From NCBI RefSeq assembly GCF_003316765.1, contig NZ_NIJF01000066.1, forward strand, positions 161,523-225,522: a stretch of DNA of 64,000 nucleotides. Reading direction: 5' to 3'. The DNA comes from Bacillus sp. P14.5 (GTDB taxonomy: Bacteria > Bacillota > Bacilli > Bacillales > Bacillaceae_B). Below are positions 10,100 through 18,831 of the stretch, one piece after another; the first letter of the stretch is position 1, and each line of letters starts with the position of its first letter. Below the pieces are notes generated by a model. It had not been told where the DNA came from and did no database searches. It worked only from the letters and a program-made list of their open reading frames with translations. A program made the position numbers and the translations under genes.

Positions 10100-11287
10100 A
10101 TGAAAAAGAATTACGATAGATTTGAAACAAAAGTGATCCATGAAGGGTACAACTCTGTGGAATACCATGATAGTTTGGCGCCGCCACTCTATCAAACTTC
10201 TACTTTTACATTTAAGGATGCCCAGCAGGGTGAAAGAAGGTTTGCGGGCGAAGAAGGTGGATATATTTATTCCCGTCTTGGAAATCCTACCGTTTCCATC
10301 CTTGAAGAGCGGATGGCTGCACTGGAAAATGGGGAAGCGGCCCTTGCGTTCGGTTCTGGAATGGCAGCAGTATCGGCTGTTTTATTATCAATGACAAAAG
10401 CAAATGATCATATCCTCTGCTCACAGGGAGTTTATGGCTGTACATTCGGGCTTTTGAACCTGATGGAAGAAAAATATAATATTACGCATGATTTCTCTGC
10501 GATGGAGAATGCTGAAGAGATCAGAAATAGTATTAAGCCTGAAACGGTCTGCATCTACGTTGAAACACCGATCAATCCTACAATGAAATTGATTGACCTT
10601 GAAATGGTCGCAGGTATCGCAAAGGAAAAAGGGATTCCAGTCATAGTGGATAATACGTTTTCTTCACCCTATCTGCAAAAGCCCCTTGATCTGGGGTGTG
10701 ACATCATCATTCACAGTGCCACAAAATACATTTGCGGTCATGGCGACGTAATAGCTGGAATCGTGGCGGGGAAAAAGGACTCCATGGAGCACATCCGGAT
10801 GACTACCCAAAAAGATATCGGCGGAGTGATTTCCCCATTTGATGCCTGGCTGTTACTTAGGGGATTGAAAACCCTGCCGGTTAGGATGGACCGTCATTGT
10901 GAAAATGCTGAAAAGATTGCAGCTTTCTTAAAAGAACAGCCACAAGTGGATAAGCTGTATTACCCGGGCGACCCTGATAACCCCAATTATGAAACGATGA
11001 AAAAACAAATGACTCAGCCGGGCGGATTAATTGCTTTCACCCTTAAAGGAACGAAAGAAACTGCACAGAAATTCATGAATGAGCTAAGCCTGATCAAAAT
11101 TGCGGTGAGTTTGGGGGATGCCGAAACGCTGATTCAGCACCCTGCCACCATGACACATGCGGTAGTACCAGAAGAGTCCAGAGTAAAGATGGGCATAACG
11201 GATACTCTTTTGAGGGTATCAGTAGGCCTTGAAGCTTGGGAAGATATACGAGATGACTTAAAACAAGCATTGAATAAAGTAAAATAG
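10100..11287 (+). CDS. Methionine gamma-lyase / Cys-Met metabolism PLP enzyme
   Basis: Pyridoxal-phosphate enzyme of about 395 residues in the Cys/Met metabolism family. It is closest in feel to methionine gamma-lyase, which splits methionine into methanethiol, ammonia and 2-oxobutyrate. It shows YIYSRLGNPT, the cofactor lysine in SATKYICGHGD near residue 209, and GDAETLIQHPATMTH near the C terminus. Cystathionine gamma-synthase or lyase remains possible because the family is hard to split by eye. The start at 10100 has AGGAGG upstream. It sits between dgcP and ytsP, where B. subtilis has no such gene as far as I recall, so it is probably a lineage-specific insertion. Confidence 0.85.
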   Translation: MKKNYDRFETKVIHEGYNSVEYHDSLAPPLYQTSTFTFKDAQQGERRFAGEEGGYIYSRLGNPTVSILEERMAALENGEAALAFGSGMAAVSAVLLSMTKANDHILCSQGVYGCTFGLLNLMEEKYNITHDFSAMENAEEIRNSIKPETVCIYVETPINPTMKLIDLEMVAGIAKEKGIPVIVDNTFSSPYLQKPLDLGCDIIIHSATKYICGHGDVIAGIVAGKKDSMEHIRMTTQKDIGGVISPFDAWLLLRGLKTLPVRMDRHCENAEKIAAFLKEQPQVDKLYYPGDPDNPNYETMKKQMTQPGGLIAFTLKGTKETAQKFMNELSLIKIAVSLGDAETLIQHPATMTHAVVPEESRVKMGITDTLLRVSVGLEAWEDIRDDLKQALNKVK

Positions 11288-11293
11288 AGTTTT

Positions 11294-11324
11294 TGAACCG
11301 GTGCCTCTTGGGTTCCGGTTTTTA
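11294..11324 (+). terminator. Terminator after methionine gamma-lyase
   Basis: GAACCGG / TTCCGGTTTTT hairpin with an 11-nt loop and T-run. Confidence 0.7.
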
Positions 11325-11444
11325 GTGTTCTTGTCCCTGTCTTGGTGTGCCCTTGGGAGTTCCTGCTGACACGCAACCTGGTATGGGGAGTGCAAGGTGC
11401 ATTAGAAGTGAAGATCTTCCTTATGATGCAGGTCGGCGCGGCCG

Positions 11445-11712
11445 GCGAGGTACATGTAAAATGAAATTTTCAAAGATGGTGTCCCCCGCGCGGCTGGCGA
11501 GGTACATGAAAAGAGGTAATTCACAAAGATGATGTACCTCGCACAGCGAGCGAGGTACATGAAAAGAGGTAATTCACAGAGATTATGTACCTCGCACGGC
11601 GAGCGAGGTACATGAAAAGAGGCAATTCACAAAGATGATGAACCTCGAACGGCGAGCGAGGTACATGAAAAATAGGATTTCTCAAGATGATATCCCCCAC
11701 GCGGCCGGCCGG
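11445..11712. repeat. 53-bp tandem palindrome array (array B)
   Basis: Five units begin at 11445, 11497, 11550, 11603 and 11656 (steps 52, 53, 53, 53). The central units hold CGAGGTACAT and ATGTACCTCG arms around a 24-nt spacer. The outer units have degenerate right arms (TCCCCCGCGCGG type). The rest of the 11325-11920 gap shows no gene. Confidence 0.9.
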
Positions 11713-11920
11713 CACGACGAAACGTTGAAACAAACAAATCACCTGCCATCATGATATATATCCTTCCGCTTCCAATGTCGAAAATCCGTCACCTATCATT
11801 CAATCAAGTACACCTGAAATTACCTTCCCGGAACAATAACCCCCCCTGCATATCAAAAGGCATTTTCTAAGTATTTTTGGGTAAGTAATCTGTATCAGAT
11901 ATTTAGGAGGTAACGCTTAA

Positions 11921-13459
11921 ATGAATGAGCAGATGATACCAAAGGAGTCAAACTCGTACTGGCGGAAAGCAGCCGAGGAGAGGGGACTTCCTTTTGATAG
12001 ACTTGAGAATGAAAACCTTCAGGTGGACGTGACAATTGTTGGAGCCGGGATTACCGGGATTATCTCAGCCTTCTTATTAGCGCAAGAGGGCAAGAAGGTA
12101 GCACTTATTGAAAGCGGCAAAGTGATAAATGGGACTACAGGATATACAACGGCCAAAATCTCCACTCAACATGGATTGATGTATGATGACTTGATTAAGC
12201 ATCATGGCGAAGAAAAAGCTGCCCTGTATTATCAGGCGAATGATGAAGCGATGAAGTTTTTACAAAGCTTGACCGAAGAGCTTGGGATTTCTTGTGAATA
12301 TACAACTCAGCCTTCATATGTATATGCTCAAACAGATAAAGGTTCAGAGCAAATTGAAAAAGAAGCAAAAGCTTATGAGAAGTTGAATATTCCTGGAGAA
12401 ATGACGACAGAAACAGAGCTTCCATTCAAAGTGAAGAACGCTCTCAAATTAAATGGTCAAGCACAATTTCATCCCGTGAAATTTTTACTTCCGTTGTTGA
12501 GTGAAATCAAGGCAAAGGGAGGCTTGATTTTTGAACATACAAGAGTGACAAAAGTCAGCGGGGACAGCCCTGTAGAAGTCCTGACAGAGGACGATGGGAA
12601 AATTACATCTGAAAAAGTAATTGTAAGTACCCATTTTCCAATCAATGATTTTAAAGGACTTTACTTTTCAAGGCTCGATATAGAACGATCCTATACCCTT
12701 GCAGCCAAAACAGACAGCAGAATTCCCGATGGGATGTATCTCAGTGCCGATCAGCCGAAACGGTCTCTGAGGTATACTACGGATTCCAATGGCGATAGAA
12801 TGATTCTGTTTGGCGGAGACAGCCACAAAACCGGGCAGGGAGGAGACACAATCGAGCATTATGAAAATCTTAGGGATTTTGCAGTAAAGCACTTTGCGGC
12901 AAAAGAATTTCCGTATCGATGGTCAGCACAAGATTTGACCACCTTGGACAAAGTTCCTTATATCGGCCCTGTCACATTACACGAGAGAAACACACTTGTG
13001 GCGACTGGTTATGCTAAATGGGGCATGACCAATGGAACGGCGGCAGCATTGCTGCTCACAGACTTGGTACTTGAAAGAGAGAACCGCTTCGAAGAACTGT
13101 TTTCTCCGTCACGATTTAACGCAAATCCGGTTGTTAAAAATTTCATCAAAGAAAATGCTGATGTCGCTAAAGAATTTGTAAAAGGCAAGCTTGATAAGCA
13201 TGACCGAAGACTTGAAGAATTGGAAAACGGAGAAGGCGGTGTGGTCACTCTCGACGGAAAGAGAGCCGGCGCATACCGTAATGACCAAGGAGAAGTTACA
13301 GTGGTTGATACGACCTGTACACATATGGGCTGTGAACTGGGATGGAATAATGCTGAAAAATCATGGGACTGCCCGTGTCATGGCAGTCGATTCTCTGCTT
13401 GCGGAGATGTGATAGAAGGACCGGCAGTCAAGCCTTTGAAAAAAATATATGATTCATGA
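11921..13459 (+). CDS. yhfW: FAD-dependent oxidoreductase with C-terminal Rieske domain
   Basis: Two-part redox protein of 512 residues. The N-terminal FAD-binding DAO-type domain has the dinucleotide motif IVGAGITGIISAFLLAQEG near 38-56 and a GYAKWGMTNGTAAA FAD-contact motif near 365. The C-terminal Rieske [2Fe-2S] domain has CTHMGC near 465 and CPCHGS near 485, which supply the two Cys-His ligand pairs. It resembles B. subtilis YhfW; the substrate is unknown to me. The start at 11921 is preceded by AGGAGGT. Its own terminator follows, so it is probably monocistronic. Confidence 0.88.
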   Translation: MNEQMIPKESNSYWRKAAEERGLPFDRLENENLQVDVTIVGAGITGIISAFLLAQEGKKVALIESGKVINGTTGYTTAKISTQHGLMYDDLIKHHGEEKAALYYQANDEAMKFLQSLTEELGISCEYTTQPSYVYAQTDKGSEQIEKEAKAYEKLNIPGEMTTETELPFKVKNALKLNGQAQFHPVKFLLPLLSEIKAKGGLIFEHTRVTKVSGDSPVEVLTEDDGKITSEKVIVSTHFPINDFKGLYFSRLDIERSYTLAAKTDSRIPDGMYLSADQPKRSLRYTTDSNGDRMILFGGDSHKTGQGGDTIEHYENLRDFAVKHFAAKEFPYRWSAQDLTTLDKVPYIGPVTLHERNTLVATGYAKWGMTNGTAAALLLTDLVLERENRFEELFSPSRFNANPVVKNFIKENADVAKEFVKGKLDKHDRRLEELENGEGGVVTLDGKRAGAYRNDQGEVTVVDTTCTHMGCELGWNNAEKSWDCPCHGSRFSACGDVIEGPAVKPLKKIYDS

Positions 13460-13461
13460 GA

Positions 13462-13499
13462 AAAACACCCGAAGCACTAAAGTGCACTTCGGGTGTTTT
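13462..13499. terminator. Bidirectional terminator between the Rieske gene and the cupin
   Basis: AAAACACCCGAAG / CTTCGGGTGTTTT stem with runs of A and T on the two sides; serves two convergent genes. Confidence 0.85.
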
Positions 13500-13502
13500 G
13501 CG

Positions 13503-14013
13503 TTACTCTGCATTTTCCCATAATGATAGCAGCGGTCCTTTTTCCCCGTGAACTGGATCCAGAGAAGGAAGGTCAACTTCCTTAATTTCAATTAACAGCT
13601 GGGTCCTCTCATTGTTTTCAGCTGTTTTCAGGTTATGGTCTTTGCCGTTTGGATAAGCCCCGGCAACCTGGAAGTCCTCAGTGGAATTCAATCTCTTATG
13701 CCCGGTACCAGCCGGCAGCACAATCACATCACCTGGCTTGACTTGCATCGTCTTACCGCTTTCCCCGCCGATAATCAACTCTGCGGAGCCGCTGACGACC
13801 CCAAGAACCTCATGGGTATTGCTATGAAAATGGTGGTAATCAAAGACGCCTCCCTGCCAGCTGTTTCTCCAGTTGTGGTCGTTAAACGTGCGTTCTGCCT
13901 TTTCAGGATCATCCTTAAAAACACCCTTATAGAATAAGACTGGTAAATCAGGGTTGTTTTGGAATCGATCCACTTTCTTCAAAATATAAAGTTTCTACGT
14001 CCTTGCTCTGCAT
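13503..14013 (-). pseudogene. yjlB: YjlB-like cupin protein, single-base frameshift
   Basis: Cupin-fold protein of about 169 residues once the frame is repaired. The metal-binding cupin motifs are visible as HHFHSNTHEVLGV and GDVIVLPAGTGHK. A strong ribosome site (AAGGAGGATCAGT) precedes an ATG at 14013 that opens MQSKDVETLYFEESGSIPKQ and then hits a stop. The rest of the protein continues in another frame (NNPDLPVLFYKG). Removing one A from the four-base run at 13957-13960 restores SIPNNPDLP, which resembles my memory of YjlB. The downstream frame alone would start at a TTG with no ribosome site. Either a real mutation or a sequencing error. Confidence 0.8.
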
Positions 14014-14107
14014 ACTGATCCTCCTTTAAAAAGTCTTATACTATTGATTTTCCCCTCGTAAAGGCGAGAGTAAACTTTGGAGAGACTTTATAAATAACGG
14101 GAAGACC

Positions 14108-14255
14108 GGATGCATGGGATCAGGAAATTCGGCACTAGTCAGAAGAAGCATCAGGCAGCATGGAATTAGGAAATCCAGCAATCGATGCAGTCAGAAGAGA
14201 CAGCAGATAGAATGGAATCATCTAAAATAAAATTCTGATGCAATCAGAAAAGACC
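14108..14255. repeat. Degenerate ~46-52-bp repeat (array C)
   Basis: GCATGGGATCAGGAAATTC at 14112 recurs with changes at 14158 and, more weakly, at 14210. AGTCAGAAGA also repeats. Looks like a decayed array. The gap 14014-14302 otherwise holds nothing recognisable. Confidence 0.5.
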
Positions 14256-14302
14256 ACAGACTTCTGCGGCTGCCCCAAAAACATCAAAACGCAAGGAATA
14301 AT

Positions 14303-14329
14303 AAAAAGCCGGAATATAAAATCCCGGCT
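14303..14329 (-). terminator. Terminator of ytsP
   Basis: AGCCGG / CCGGCT stem with a T-run in minus-strand orientation. Confidence 0.75.
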
Positions 14330-14337
14330 CCAGCTCA

Positions 14338-14817
14338 TTAAATATATTGAACCAATGCTGAAACAAACGCTTCAAGCTTTATTTTATCTGTTTCATCGAA
14401 CCTGCCTTTTTCAGGGCTGTCAATGTCCAGGACACCGATCAACTCACCATCTTTGATGATGGGCACGACAATTTCAGATTGAGAGGCTGCATCACATGCG
14501 ATGTGTCCAGGGAAGGCATGGACATCCTCGACCAGGTATGTTTCCCGGTCTTTGGCTGCTGAGCCGCAAACGCCCCGGCCGACCGCAATCCGGACACAAG
14601 CTGGAAGTCCCTGGAATGGTCCAAGTACAAGTTCACCGTCTTCCATAAGATAAAAGCCGACCCAGTTTATGCGGTCCAGAAATTGATTGAGCAGGGCAGA
14701 TGCGTTGCTCAGGTTGGCGATCTTGTTGCTTTCTCCTTCTAAAAGGGCATGCAATTGCTTGATGACCAGGTCGTAATTTTCTTCGCGCGTACCTTGGTAC
14801 ATAGAAGTTTGAAACAT
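14338..14817 (-). CDS. ytsP: Free methionine-(R)-sulfoxide reductase, GAF type
   Basis: GAF-domain protein of 159 residues of the fRMsr family, which reduces free methionine-R-sulfoxide using cysteine thiols. The family's three conserved cysteines are present in PACVRI, GRGVCGSA and HIACDAAS. DIDSPEKGRFDETD near the C terminus is also typical. The start at 14817 follows AGGGAG. In B. subtilis ytsP lies next to ytrP and yttP; here three accessory genes separate it from dgcP. It is transcribed alone with its own terminator. Its role fits methionine repair beside the methionine lyase, but a functional link is only an inference. Confidence 0.88.
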   Translation of the reverse strand: MFQTSMYQGTREENYDLVIKQLHALLEGESNKIANLSNASALLNQFLDRINWVGFYLMEDGELVLGPFQGLPACVRIAVGRGVCGSAAKDRETYLVEDVHAFPGHIACDAASQSEIVVPIIKDGELIGVLDIDSPEKGRFDETDKIKLEAFVSALVQYI

Positions 14818-14970
14818 AGAACTCCCTCATTTCTACAGGTTTTGATCTAAAAAGCTTAAATTCCACGAATTCCTACAACTTGGGCAGGAAAGTGTCGAGA
14901 AATACATAAAGGAATATCAGTTGCGGTCCCGAATGCTTTAGTTAAGAAAGGGATTCGCTTTTATTACAAA

Positions 14971-15131
14971 GGCTGTTTTCTTATGAATTGCTGCTTTCGG
15001 AAAAATCCCCGGATACTAAGGTTCCTCCCTAATCGGAGTAATCAGCTCTTTTCTTTCTTACCAGTATATTTCATGTGAATTATAGCGTTATCCTTTCACA
15101 TTGATAAGCAACAAAGCTTACGAAAAGAGCC
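14971..15131 (+). mobile_element. MITE-like element, copy 2
   Basis: 161 bp bounded by GGCTGTTTTCTTATGAATTG and an inverted end CAACAAAGCTTACGAAAAGA followed by GCC. Interior shares CAGCTCTTTTCTTTCTTACC with copy 3 at 54124. No reading frame; flanks ATTACAAA and ATAAAATG do not match each other. Confidence 0.75.
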
Positions 15132-15224
15132 ATAAAATGCCGCCAGTCTGAGACAGTCCTGATGAACCATTTTTAGCATAATTCCAAAGGTGATTCAACT
15201 AATAAATTCGAAGGTAGTGAGAAA

Positions 15225-15872
15225 ATGGGAAAACCCGCTGCGCAAGGAATGACAAAAGAAAAGATTCTCTTATCTGCGGTTTCACTATTTAATACTAAAG
15301 GATATAGCGGCACGTCTGTGAGGGATATTGCCAATAAAGCATCGGTCAATGCTGCCAATATCTCCTACCATTTTCATGGCAAGCAGGGATTGCTTGAATC
15401 CTGTTTCACCCGTTTTTTCGAATCATATTTAGAATGCCTTGAGATGGAAGCCGATAAATTGGACTTCACCCCTGCGGATGAATGCTTGAAGAGAGCCGTT
15501 TTCAATATTCTTCAGTTTCAAAGTGAAAACCATCTCCTCTCCCGTTTTGTATGGAGGGAGATCTCTATTGATTCCCAGGTTGTCCGCGAAATTATTTCTT
15601 CCTATTTAATGAAAGAGAGGTACTTGTTGAAACGGTTCTTTGAGATGGGACAGGACCAAAACCGGTTCACTTCGATGCCCGTAAGCATTTTTATCATACA
15701 ACTGAAGTCGATGATGTCTATGCCATTCCTTAACAGCCAGTATCTAAGGGAAGTGTGGCATGTCTTTCCTCAGGAACAATACTTTGTGGACCGCTATTTC
15801 ACTTCATTGGAGCAGTGGATCGATCAATGCCTTTTGGCAAGGCACGCTGCACCGAAGGCAACATTATTATAG
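15225..15872 (+). CDS. yttP: TetR-family transcriptional regulator YttP
   Basis: Regulator of 215 residues. The N-terminal TetR helix-turn-helix is clear (ILLSAVSLFNTKGYSGTSVR, then IANKASVNAANISYHFHGKQ), and the C-terminal ligand domain is of the kind with unknown effector. Placed next to hisJ, ytsP and ezrA as in B. subtilis yttP. The start at 15225 has a modest ribosome site (AAGGTAGTGAG). Its stop overlaps the end of the convergent hisJ by 6 bp (15867-15872), so the two mRNAs must overlap and no intergenic terminator exists between them. Confidence 0.85.
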   Translation: MGKPAAQGMTKEKILLSAVSLFNTKGYSGTSVRDIANKASVNAANISYHFHGKQGLLESCFTRFFESYLECLEMEADKLDFTPADECLKRAVFNILQFQSENHLLSRFVWREISIDSQVVREIISSYLMKERYLLKRFFEMGQDQNRFTSMPVSIFIIQLKSMMSMPFLNSQYLREVWHVFPQEQYFVDRYFTSLEQWIDQCLLARHAAPKATLL

Positions 15873-16658
15873 AATCATCAGGTCCCTTCCTTGATTCAGG
15901 TCTTTCGCTTGATGTGCATCTGAACCGTAAACAAGAGGGATTCCCATTTTGCGGGCTTGGCGGGCAATCTCCGGCGGCGGATAAGAGACACCGCAGCCCT
16001 TTTTGAAAAATCCTGCACCGTTATAGTCCAGTTCCATTCCCCGGTTGGCGACTTCCTCCAGGATCTCGTCTATTTTGTTTTGAAACGATCCCGCTGGAGG
16101 GAAATCTTTTTTGAATTTGTCCGCCAGGGTAATGTGGCCGATCCGGTTAGGCTTATAATCCCCAAGGTCCGCTGTGATGGATTTCCGTACGGTTGTATAA
16201 TAGGCTCGGTGTATGCTGTCCACAGAGCCGTAAACCTTGATCATTCTTCCGAAATTCTCCTTACTGAAATCCAGGCAGTCATAGGATCCTTCTTTTAGCA
16301 GTAAATGGACAGAAAGCAGGCTGTCATCAAGAAGCGGGCCGACTGTATCGAGGAACTGTTTGGTTTCTGTCTCGTATCCTTCTATATAATCAATTTCCAA
16401 TCCTGTTTTTATAATCAGTTTACCCTCGAATTCCTTCTTTAGTTCTTTCAGATCACGTAAGTACTCCTGCAGGTGTTCCTTCTTCATTCCGCTGTCCTTA
16501 TCAGGCACCGGATCCTCGAATCCTTCGGGAAGAGGTGCATGCTCCGTAAAGGTTATCTCTTCATACCCGAGGTCAATGGCCCGGTTAATATAATCGAAAA
16601 AAGTATCCTTCGTCCCATGCGGGCAATAAGGGCTGTGGATATGTCCGTCAATTTTCAT
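15867..16658 (-). CDS. hisJ: Histidinol-phosphatase, PHP family
   Basis: PHP-domain phosphatase that converts histidinol phosphate to histidinol in histidine synthesis. About 263 residues, usual length. Metal-binding motifs are DGHIHSPYCPHG at the N terminus, FTEHAPLP near residue 39, HxH-like residues in the middle and YGSDAHQ near 245. Two starts are possible, 16670 and 16658; GAGGG lies 5 nt before the ATG at 16658, giving MKIDGHIHSP, so that is preferred. It is divergent from ezrA and apart from any his operon. Confidence 0.88.
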   Translation of the reverse strand: MKIDGHIHSPYCPHGTKDTFFDYINRAIDLGYEEITFTEHAPLPEGFEDPVPDKDSGMKKEHLQEYLRDLKELKKEFEGKLIIKTGLEIDYIEGYETETKQFLDTVGPLLDDSLLSVHLLLKEGSYDCLDFSKENFGRMIKVYGSVDSIHRAYYTTVRKSITADLGDYKPNRIGHITLADKFKKDFPPAGSFQNKIDEILEEVANRGMELDYNGAGFFKKGCGVSYPPPEIARQARKMGIPLVYGSDAHQAKDLNQGRDLMIL

Positions 16659-16883
16659 CAAATCCCTCATTTCCTTTTACTGTCATCTCCATATATAATA
16701 GTAAAATACCAATAATTTCGCTATATAGGTAGACTTTTATAATAAAACTTCTATCAGAAGAGGAAAAATTGCAAATAAATCGTCAAAAAATGTCGTTATC
16801 ATGGTATCATAATAAAAGCTATGGTGTGAGATTTTACAATTTTTACATAGATCTGATTAAGTTAAAGAAGCAGGGGGCTTACG

Positions 16884-18581
16884 ATGGAATTTATCATCGG
16901 AGGAATTATACTATTCATTATCCTATTTATCATCGGTTTTTTTATAAGAAGAAAATACTACCATCTCGTCGACCGGCTTGAATCCTGGAAGGTCGACATC
17001 ATGAACAGGCCCATCCTGGATGAACTGTCCAAGGTCAAACAGCTTAACATGACTGGGCAGACGGAAGAACTTTTTGAAAAATGGCGTAAAGGCTGGGATG
17101 ACATTGTCACAGCAGATCTTCCTGAAGTGGAAGAGCGCCTGTTCGAAGCCGAAGAGTATATTGATAAGTTTCGCTTTGGATCCGCCAAAGAGGTTCTGGC
17201 AAGGATAGAAGATATCCTGAACCAGACAGAAGATAAGATGGAAAGGATTCATTCGGAAGTGGAAGAACTTGTCGGCAGTGAAGAGAAGAACCGGCTTGAG
17301 ATTGAAGAACTGCGGGAGGATTTCCGCAAAAGCAAGAAAACGCTGCTTGCCCACCGCCATACTTATGGCAAAGCGGCATACGGGCTTGAAGCTAAGCTGG
17401 ATGAAATGTCTGAGAGAATCGAGAACTTCAATAAGCTTACTGAAGAAGGGAATTATCTGGAAGCAAGAGAGCTGGTTCTGGGACTGACAGCTGATATCGA
17501 GGACATCATCGTTAAGATGGAGGCCATACCTGATTTGCTCACAGCCTGCCAGAATTCACTTCCAACTCAGCTGAACGAGGTTGAAGCAGGATATAAAGAG
17601 ATGGAAGCCCAAGGGTATGTATTGAAGCATCTCGGCATCAATACCGAAATCTCAAAACTGAGGGAAGAGCTGGCTGCCAGCCTGGATTCGCTTGAGAAAC
17701 TGCAAACTGAAAAGGCAGCAGAAGAAGTGAACGGGATGAAAGTAACTGTCGAGCAATTGTATGACATGCTTGAAAAAGAAGTCCTGGCCAAGCACTTTGT
17801 CCTGCAAAATGAAGAACAGTCTTCCGAATTGCTGGAAACCATCAAAGCGGTCAACAAAGAAATCAAGCTGGAAACTGAATTCGTCCAGCAGGGCTACCAC
17901 TTGAAAGACGAAGATTTGCAGATTCCGGTCGGGCTTGATAAGAAAATCAATACCCTGTTTAAACGTTTTCAGCAGCTGCGGGAAAAAGTAGAGGAAAACG
18001 ATTCCGCTTATTCCTATTTAAGTGAAGAACTGCAGGATATCAATCAGCAGCTGGAACTGATTAAAAGTGAGCAGGCGGCTTTCTCTGAGCAGCTTCAGGC
18101 TCTTCGAAAAGAAGAAATTGAAGCTAAGGAAAAGGTTGCCATGCTTAAGAAGAAAATCGGTGAAGCGAGCCGGATGATCTCCAAAAGTAATATACCTGGA
18201 CTTCCTACCGACTATAATGCCCTTTTGGAAGAAGCGCACAAGAATATTATAGAGGTTGTCCGTGCGCTGGAAGAAAAACCGCTAAATATGCCGGTGGTAC
18301 AGAAGTATTTAGAAAAAGCTGTGGATACGGTCGACCACTTCTATAAGAAGACGTCAGACCTGATTGAAACGGTCATGCTTGCCGAAAGAGTTATACAGTA
18401 TGGAAATCGGTACCGCAGCAGATATGGCGATGTATCACATAAGCTTCAAAAAGCAGAATCTGCATTTAGAAGCTTTGACTACAGGGAAGCCCTTGAACAA
18501 GCGGCAACAGCCATAGAAGAAGTGGAACCAGGTGCTATCAAAAGAATTGAAGGCATTGTAAACGAAGAACTGAATGAATAA
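16884..18581 (+). CDS. ezrA: Septation ring formation regulator EzrA
   Basis: Membrane-anchored regulator of FtsZ assembly at the division site. The 565 residues match the family length. One N-terminal transmembrane segment (about 4-22, FIIGGIILFIILFIIGFFI) is followed by long charged coiled-coil/spectrin-like repeats to the end. The start at 16884 has AGGGGG upstream. A terminator follows directly. Gene neighbours hisJ and braB agree with the B. subtilis arrangement. Confidence 0.95.
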   Translation: MEFIIGGIILFIILFIIGFFIRRKYYHLVDRLESWKVDIMNRPILDELSKVKQLNMTGQTEELFEKWRKGWDDIVTADLPEVEERLFEAEEYIDKFRFGSAKEVLARIEDILNQTEDKMERIHSEVEELVGSEEKNRLEIEELREDFRKSKKTLLAHRHTYGKAAYGLEAKLDEMSERIENFNKLTEEGNYLEARELVLGLTADIEDIIVKMEAIPDLLTACQNSLPTQLNEVEAGYKEMEAQGYVLKHLGINTEISKLREELAASLDSLEKLQTEKAAEEVNGMKVTVEQLYDMLEKEVLAKHFVLQNEEQSSELLETIKAVNKEIKLETEFVQQGYHLKDEDLQIPVGLDKKINTLFKRFQQLREKVEENDSAYSYLSEELQDINQQLELIKSEQAAFSEQLQALRKEEIEAKEKVAMLKKKIGEASRMISKSNIPGLPTDYNALLEEAHKNIIEVVRALEEKPLNMPVVQKYLEKAVDTVDHFYKKTSDLIETVMLAERVIQYGNRYRSRYGDVSHKLQKAESAFRSFDYREALEQAATAIEEVEPGAIKRIEGIVNEELNE

Positions 18582-18585
18582 AGAA

Positions 18586-18622
18586 AATCCCGGTACTGGC
18601 GGCAGCCAGCCCGGGATTTTTT
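18586..18622 (+). terminator. Terminator of ezrA
   Basis: AATCCCGG / CCGGGATT stem with an internal GGC/GCC pair and a seven-base T-run. Confidence 0.85.
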
Positions 18623-18677
18623 TAGTTCGAGAATTAGTTAGTGTTTCTGAATCCAGCCCCTCGGGGTCAAATAACCC

Positions 18678-18715
18678 CTGGAGAATAAAAGGAAAAACCG
18701 CCTTTTTTTCTCCAG
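18678..18715. repeat. 15-bp near-perfect hairpin downstream of braB and ezrA
   Basis: CTGGAGAATAAAAGG pairs with CCTTTTTTTCTCCAG with one mismatch and an 8-nt loop. It lies in the 18623-18831 convergent gap and may help end the braB transcript, though it lacks a clean T-run. Confidence 0.45.
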
Positions 18716-18831
18716 AGAACATTTGCCTGTCGGGGCTGAAAGGGGCGCTTGCGCTTTTTTTGCAATCCAGCTCCAAGGCCCCAACGGCTAGCAGATTTCG
18801 GTCTCTCTCCTTGCGATAAGTCATCATCAAC

